Positions 59,876 through 64,000 of a stretch of DNA of 64,000 nucleotides are shown here, in pieces (position 1 is the stretch's first letter; every line of letters begins with the position of its first letter). The notes beneath the pieces are model-generated. The model was not told the DNA's origin, searched no databases, and saw only the letters and a list, made by a program, of their open reading frames with translations. A program made the translations under genes and the position numbers. Origin of the DNA: Streptomyces sp. ALI-76-A (GTDB lineage: Bacteria > Actinomycetota > Actinomycetes > Streptomycetales > Streptomycetaceae); the NCBI RefSeq assembly GCF_030287445.1, contig NZ_JASVWB010000002.1:4402001-4466000 (forward strand). Direction: 5' to 3'.

Positions 59876-60486
59876 CGGTTCCCGTGCGGCTTCTGCTCGC
59901 TGATGACGAGCATCTGATCCGGGGGGCGCTGGCCGCGCTGCTGTCACTGGAGGACGATCTGCTGGTCGTGGCCGAGGCGGCGACGGGGCCGGAGGCCCTG
60001 GCCATGGCGCGGGCCCACGCGCCCGACGTCGCGGTACTCGATCTTCAGATGCCCGGCGCGGACGGTGTGAAGGTCGCCACATCCTTGCGGGCCGAGCTGC
60101 CCGGCTGCCGGGTGCTGATCGTGACCAGTCACGGGCGGCCGGGGCATCTGAAACGGGCCCTGGAGGCGGGTGTGCGGGGGTTCGTCCCGAAGACCGTCAG
60201 CGCGCAGCGGCTCGCGGAGATCATCCGCACGGTGTACGACGGAAACCGCTATGTCGACCCCGAGTTGGCCGCCGACGCGATCTCGGCCGGAGACTCACCG
60301 CTGACCGTGCGGGAGGCGGAGGTGCTGGAGCTGGCCGCCGACGGGGCGCCCGTCGCGGAGATCGCCGAGCGGGCCGCGCTGTCGCAGGGGACCGTACGGA
60401 ACTATCTGTCGTCGGCCGTTTCCAAGCTCGGGGCGGAGAACCGGCACACGGCCGTGCGGCTCGCGCGGGAGCGAGGTTGGGTATAG
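59872..60486 (+). CDS. NarL-family response regulator
   Basis: This encodes 204 residues. Receiver domain with acidic pair LLLADDEHLIRGAL, phosphoacceptor Asp in VAVLDLQMPGADG, Thr/Ser in LIVTSHG, and Lys in GFVPKTV. The LuxR-type HTH is LTVREAEVLELAADG...GTVRNYLSSAVSKLGAENR. The start GTG overlaps the kinase stop by four bases. It probably binds the palindromes upstream of the ABC genes. Confidence 0.93.
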   Translation: MTVPVRLLLADDEHLIRGALAALLSLEDDLLVVAEAATGPEALAMARAHAPDVAVLDLQMPGADGVKVATSLRAELPGCRVLIVTSHGRPGHLKRALEAGVRGFVPKTVSAQRLAEIIRTVYDGNRYVDPELAADAISAGDSPLTVREAEVLELAADGAPVAEIAERAALSQGTVRNYLSSAVSKLGAENRHTAVRLARERGWV

Positions 60487-60509
60487 TTGCTCTCGCGCTG
60501 CGGCGCACT

Positions 60510-60582
60510 GCGGACGTAGCTCAGCTGGTAGAGCGCAACCTTGCCAAGGTTGAGGTCGCGAGTTCGAACCTCGTCGTCCGCT
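60510..60582 (+). tRNA. tRNA-Gly (GCC), copy 2
   Basis: This is a 73-base cloverleaf with anticodon GCC; same sequence as 55925-55997. Confidence 0.95.
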
Positions 60583-60590
60583 CGTGTGAG

Positions 60591-60622
60591 AAGACCCCGG
60601 TCCGGTGGACCGGGGTCTTCTC
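60591..60622 (+). terminator. Terminator after tRNA-Gly (GCC) copy 2
   Basis: AAGACCCCGGTCC pairs with GGACCGGGGTCTT, then CTCG. Confidence 0.9.
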
Positions 60623-60642
60623 GTGTCACTGGTGCCGCGGCC

Positions 60643-60811
60643 CTAGTGCCGCGGCAGGCATCGTTTGCCCGTCAAGGAGCGGCGTCCGGTGCGTGCTCTC
60701 GGCGTGCCGGCCGGAAGCCCTCGTACTGGATGTACTCGGGCTTTCGGCCGGTGCGGCGAGAGGGCGTGCCGGGCGTCGCGACGGGGCGAACGTTGCCTGG
60801 CACGGCACTAG
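60643..60811. mobile_element. MITE-like repeat, copy 2 (169 bp)
   Basis: Terminal inverted repeats of about 31 bases: the left end CTAGTGCCGCGGCAGGCATC pairs with the right end, whose reverse complement starts CTAGTGCCGTGCCAGGCAAC. The interior holds an inner inverted repeat around CCGGAAGCCC/GGGCTTTCGG. Internal blocks are shared with 7409-7623. A partial extra end (CTGGTGCCGCGG) abuts the left side. The right end overlaps the purC stop codon. No coding capacity. Confidence 0.8.
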
Positions 60812-61707
60812 CTCCAGCTGGTGCCCGTCAGGCGCTCGTACGCCTCCACGTACCTGGCGCTGGTCGCCTCCACCACGCGGTCCGGCAGCGGCGGCGGGGG
60901 CTGCTCGCTCCCCCGGTCCCAGCCCGACTCGGCAGAGGTCAGCCAGTCGCGGACGTACTGCTTGTCGTACGACGGCTGCGCGCGGCCCGGCTGCCACTGG
61001 TCGGCCGGCCAGAAGCGGGACGAGTCCGGGGTGAGGACCTCGTCGGCGATGACGAGCGTCTCCCCCTCGAAGCCGAACTCGAACTTCGTGTCCGCGAGGA
61101 TGATCCCGCGGTCCCGGGCGATGTCCCGCGCCCGGCCGTACACGGCGAGGGTGGCCTGGCGCAGCTGGGCGGCGGTCTCGGCGCCGACCTGCCGGGCGAC
61201 CTCCTCGTACGACACGTTCTCGTCGTGCTCGCCGACCGCGGCCTTGGTGGCCGGGGTGAAGATCGGGCCGGGCAGTTCCGAGCCGTCCACCAGGCCCTCG
61301 GGGAGGGCGAGGCCGCAGACCGTGCGGGACTCCCGGTACTCGGCCAGGCCGGAGCCGGTGAGGTAGCCGCGGGCCACGCACTCGACCGGGACCATCTGGA
61401 GCGACTTGCAGACCAGGGTGCGGCCGGCCCAGTCGGCGGGCGCCCCGGCGGGCAGTTCGGTGCTCACGACGTGGTGGGGGACCAGGTCGGCGAGCCGGTC
61501 GAACCACCACAGGGACAGCTGCGTGAGGACGCGGCCCTTGTCGGGGATCTCGGTCGGCAGCACCCAGTCGTACGCCGAGATGCGGTCGCTGGCGACCATC
61601 ACGAGGTCGCCCGCCTCGTTCTGGTACAGGTCGCGCACCTTGCCGGTGTGCAGATGCACCAGGCCCGGAACCTGAAGCGGCTCGGGCTTTTCGACGAATC
61701 CGGACAC
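60808..61707 (-). CDS. purC: SAICAR synthetase
   Basis: This encodes 299 residues of phosphoribosylaminoimidazole-succinocarboxamide synthase, step 8 of purine synthesis. Motifs: HTGKVRDLYQ, VASDRISAYDWVLPTEIPDKG, VECVARGYLTGSGL, ILADTKFEFGF, IADEVLTPDSSRFWP. The GTG at 61707 has GGGGAGG four bases upstream. The protein ends abruptly GTSWS, with its TAG stop inside the CTAG end of the MITE-like element. Related enzymes as I recall run several residues longer, so a few C-terminal residues may have been lost. Confidence 0.95.
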   Translation of the reverse strand: MSGFVEKPEPLQVPGLVHLHTGKVRDLYQNEAGDLVMVASDRISAYDWVLPTEIPDKGRVLTQLSLWWFDRLADLVPHHVVSTELPAGAPADWAGRTLVCKSLQMVPVECVARGYLTGSGLAEYRESRTVCGLALPEGLVDGSELPGPIFTPATKAAVGEHDENVSYEEVARQVGAETAAQLRQATLAVYGRARDIARDRGIILADTKFEFGFEGETLVIADEVLTPDSSRFWPADQWQPGRAQPSYDKQYVRDWLTSAESGWDRGSEQPPPPLPDRVVEATSARYVEAYERLTGTSWS

Positions 61708-61792
61708 GGTTCCTCCCCGTGGTGATGTCCAAGTGACTCGATTCTCCCGCATGGGGGTCAAGGCCCGGACAGGGGGACCGGTGAGTGGGCGG

Positions 61793-63313
61793 TCAGTCGC
61801 GTTTGCAGATGCGGTCCAGGAGATTCGCGGTGGCTCGCTGGACCCGCTGGTCGACGTGGTCCGGGCGGTCCAGGGCCGGGGACCACGCGAACGTCCCGGA
61901 TGCGAAGACGAGGGCGCCGGAGGGAGCCCGGTGGAGAGAGGTCTCCTGGTGCCGGAGGGTTCCCTCGGCGTCGGTGTACGGGGAGTGGGCGAGCAGGATG
62001 CGCTCGTCGTGGTCGGGCAGCGGCGCGCGGGGGAAGTAGCGGTCGGCCTCGCCCGCGACCAGACCCTCGATCTCGTCGCCCTCGTGCGCGCCGGTCGCCT
62101 CCCACAGCCAGTGGTCCGCGTTGCGGACGATCAGCGGAGCGGGCTCGGGGACGGGGCCGGCGTACTGGATGCCGATCAGTTGCTGCTCGGGCCGGTCGAT
62201 CTCGCGCCACAGCACGGGTTTGCCCGGCCCTCGGCGCTTGCGGCAGGTGAGCAGGCGGTCGGGGACGCCGAACGGGGAGGCACTCAGCTCCACCTGCCAG
62301 TACATGGTGTTGGCGGAGAGGAAGACCAGGGACGTGCCGTGGTCGCGGGCCCGCTCGACGGTGTGGCGCATGGCCGGCGACCAGTACTCGTCGTGGCCGG
62401 GGAAGACCAGGCCGCGGTAGCGGGTGGGGGCGACGTGGCCGCCGTGCAGGTCGCGGGCGTCGGCGTAGGCGAGGTCGTAGCCATAGCGCTCGGCCCAGCG
62501 GATGAAGTCGTAGGCGTGGCCGACGTGGAGGGGGAGGCCGGCGCCCGCGTACGGGCGGTCGAAGGAGACCGTCGTCGCCGCCTGGGACTCGCCGAGCAGC
62601 CGGCCCTCCTCGTCCCAGGCGTGGTAGAGGCTGGCGCCGGTGCGGCCGTCCTCCGGGTAGAGGTTGTAGGCCTGCCAGGTGACGTCGGGCAGGACCAGGA
62701 GCAGGTCCGCGGGCTGGTCGTCGCGGATGGTGAAGGGGATGTGCGAGCGGTAGCCGTCGACGGTGGTGAGGACGGCGACGTACGCCCCGGCGCTCCAGTA
62801 CGACGGCACCTGTAGCCGCCAGGACAGCCACCAGTGGTGGCAGGAGACCGTGCGGTCGGCGGTGAGGGGCGGCGGCTGGACGATCCCGGACAGCCGGGGG
62901 CTGGTGGTGATCTTGGCTGCGCCGTCACCCCCGTAGTGGCCGATGCGGTAGATGTCGACGCCGAACTCCTGCGGCGGGTCGACGGTGACGTGGAAGTCCA
63001 CGGCCTCGCCGGGGGCGACCGCGCCGGTGGAGGCGAAGCCCTTGATCTGGCGGTGGACGTCGTCGGCGGAGCGGGGGCCTCCGGTGGACCGGGGGGCGGG
63101 GACGCGGTGCCGGTCGGTGCGGTTGCCCGTGCCGGGGGGCGGCTGCTGGGCCGGGTCCACGTACCAGGGGACCATCTGGCCGGTGTCGTCGAAGTACGTC
63201 ACGTTGCCGCGGAGCCAGGGAACGGGGCCCTGGCCGAAGGGATCCGTCACGGCGTGCGCGAGTGCTCCCGACTCCCAGCGGCGGATCTGCTTGGGTCCCG
63301 CCTTCGGTGCCAT
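61793..63313 (-). CDS. N,N-dimethylformamidase beta-subunit-like protein
   Basis: This encodes 506 residues, apparently cytoplasmic. It resembles the large subunit family of N,N-dimethylformamidase: WYVDPAQQPPPG, DIYRIGHYGGDGA, DVTWQAYNLYPEDG, RYRGLVFPGHDEYWSP, FLSANTMYWQVEL. The His/Asp/Glu in the GHDEYW region may bind a metal. Proteins of this family are frequent in actinobacteria without a small subunit gene, so the true substrate is open. The ATG at 63313 has GGGAGGG upstream. Confidence 0.83.
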   Translation of the reverse strand: MAPKAGPKQIRRWESGALAHAVTDPFGQGPVPWLRGNVTYFDDTGQMVPWYVDPAQQPPPGTGNRTDRHRVPAPRSTGGPRSADDVHRQIKGFASTGAVAPGEAVDFHVTVDPPQEFGVDIYRIGHYGGDGAAKITTSPRLSGIVQPPPLTADRTVSCHHWWLSWRLQVPSYWSAGAYVAVLTTVDGYRSHIPFTIRDDQPADLLLVLPDVTWQAYNLYPEDGRTGASLYHAWDEEGRLLGESQAATTVSFDRPYAGAGLPLHVGHAYDFIRWAERYGYDLAYADARDLHGGHVAPTRYRGLVFPGHDEYWSPAMRHTVERARDHGTSLVFLSANTMYWQVELSASPFGVPDRLLTCRKRRGPGKPVLWREIDRPEQQLIGIQYAGPVPEPAPLIVRNADHWLWEATGAHEGDEIEGLVAGEADRYFPRAPLPDHDERILLAHSPYTDAEGTLRHQETSLHRAPSGALVFASGTFAWSPALDRPDHVDQRVQRATANLLDRICKRD

Positions 63314-63722
63314 GGTCGCTGCCCTCCCTCGTGCCCCCGTATGCGGTGTGCGGTGTGTGCGGTGCGCAGCCCGTGCTGTGTGCGGTGCGTGCGGTGCGGT
63401 GCACAGGCGTGCGGTGCGTGCGGTGCTGTGGGCGCGGGTCGCGTGGTGTGTGCGTCTGTCGTATGTCGCAAGCCCTTGCGTTCGCGCGAAGGACTCCAGC
63501 ACATCACATTACGCACGCGGGCTGTCACTGTTCGTTGCGAATTGACCGGAAGTGGAATGAAGAGATCCGCTCGGTGAGTGTGCGCGGGATGTGCGCGGTG
63601 CGCGGGATGTGCGCGGTGCGCGGGTACGGGTGCGGCTGCGGGGTCGGCAGCGCAAGTGGGTGGGGTGAATGGGGTGTGCGAGCGGGCGGGCGGCGCGGGG
63701 TACGCGGGCGTGCGCTTCCTCG
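63314..63722. repeat. Intergenic GTGCGGT-type simple repeats
   Basis: At 63345-63445 GTGCG, GTGTGCGG and GCGGTGCGTGCGGTG motifs recur irregularly. At 63585-63635 a 20-base unit (GTGCGCGGTGCGCGGGAT) is tandemly repeated about two and a half times. The AT-richer middle (about 63490-63550) is the likely leader of the DMFase-like gene. No gene supported. Confidence 0.7.
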
Positions 63723-63998
63723 TCAGCCGAGGCGGACCGGCTTCTCCGGGCGTATGCCCGTTTCGATCAGCCATGCCCGCAGGGGTCTCGGATCGCCGTC
63801 CTCGACGAGGCGCAGGACGCGGGACGTCAGGTCGGTCGCGCGTTCGCCGTTGACCAGGAGTGACGGGCCGTCGAGCCAGTCGAGGCCGGGAGTGGCTCCG
63901 GCGTTGTCGATCGCGGCGCAGCACACCATCGCGGTGACGTGGTCGGCGAGCAGTTCCCGTCCGGTGCGGGGTGGCTGGAGGGGGAAGAGCGGCAGCAT
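63723..63998 (-). CDS. Hypothetical protein, possibly 5' partial
   Basis: This encodes 91 residues if the ATG at 63996-63998 is the start. The frame reaches the window edge, so it may begin further out. It reads LPLFPLQPPRTGRELLADHV, with helical parts and VCCAAIDNAGATPGLDWL. No domain recognised. Codon bias supports it being real. Confidence 0.65.
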   Translation of the reverse strand: MLPLFPLQPPRTGRELLADHVTAMVCCAAIDNAGATPGLDWLDGPSLLVNGERATDLTSRVLRLVEDGDPRPLRAWLIETGIRPEKPVRLG

Positions 63999-64000
63999 GC

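Overview
This window is chromosomal DNA from a Streptomyces (GC well above 70%, strong G/C bias at third codon positions, GTG starts, GC-rich hairpin terminators). The gene content and order match, from memory, the S. coelicolor segment around SCO4070-SCO4121 read in the opposite direction. Landmarks are an AtrA-type TetR regulator, trmB, hrpA, bldC, valine dehydrogenase, purM/purF, purLQS, an Lsr2 paralogue (LsrL) and purC. It is core chromosome with several small accessory or decaying patches. I see no rRNA, integrase, transposase or CRISPR array.

Layout. 1-7.3 kb: end of a membrane protein, PAS/SpoIIE phosphatase, type II NADH dehydrogenase, atrA-like regulator, and an ECF sigma factor fused to a zinc-finger, membrane and carbohydrate-binding-like C-terminus. 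7.3-16.5 kb: a MITE-like element, an asparagine-synthetase-like protein lacking key catalytic residues, a sporulation-associated regulator, a 32-bp GC-palindromic tandem repeat, L-2-hydroxyglutarate oxidase, trmB and a PrsW-family protease. 16.8-19.7 kb: an M23 endopeptidase behind a c-di-AMP (ydaO) riboswitch, a membrane SpoIIE phosphatase and tRNA-fMet. 19.8-22.4 kb: a riboflavin-type module (domain-swapped RibD, MarR regulator, GTP cyclohydrolase II) with matching MarR-like palindromes over its promoters. 22.4-28.1 kb: a minus-strand module of a small secreted protein, a membrane-anchored helical protein, an ABC ATPase and permease, a histidine kinase and a truncated response-regulator remnant. 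28.5-37.5 kb: PH/SHOCT protein, tRNA-Lys, APC permease, a frameshifted FG-GAP pseudogene, a DEAD-box helicase with an RGG-like repeat tail, a lipoprotein, a small zincin and a metallophosphoesterase. 37.5-42.6 kb: tRNA-Glu/Asp/Phe, hrpA, a second tRNA-Asp. 42.4-46.6 kb: a small CPxC protein, bldC, a conserved unknown, vdh and a DUF3073 protein. 46.7-55.6 kb: purM-purF, a META lipoprotein, an MDMPI-family enzyme, a gene remnant, purS-purQ-purL and lsrL. 55.7-60.6 kb: tRNA-Gly genes flanking an ABC-2 transporter with its own two-component system. 60.6-64 kb: a second MITE-like element whose end supplies the purC stop codon, purC, a large DMFase-beta-like protein and one hypothetical gene.

Purine synthesis is a major theme: purF, purM, purS, purQ, purL and purC lie within 15 kb on the minus strand. 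The most interesting unexplained structures are the 24-28 kb secreted-protein/ABC module with its severed two-component system, the MarR-operated RibD/RibA module with a reversed RibD, and the pair of MITE-like repeats.
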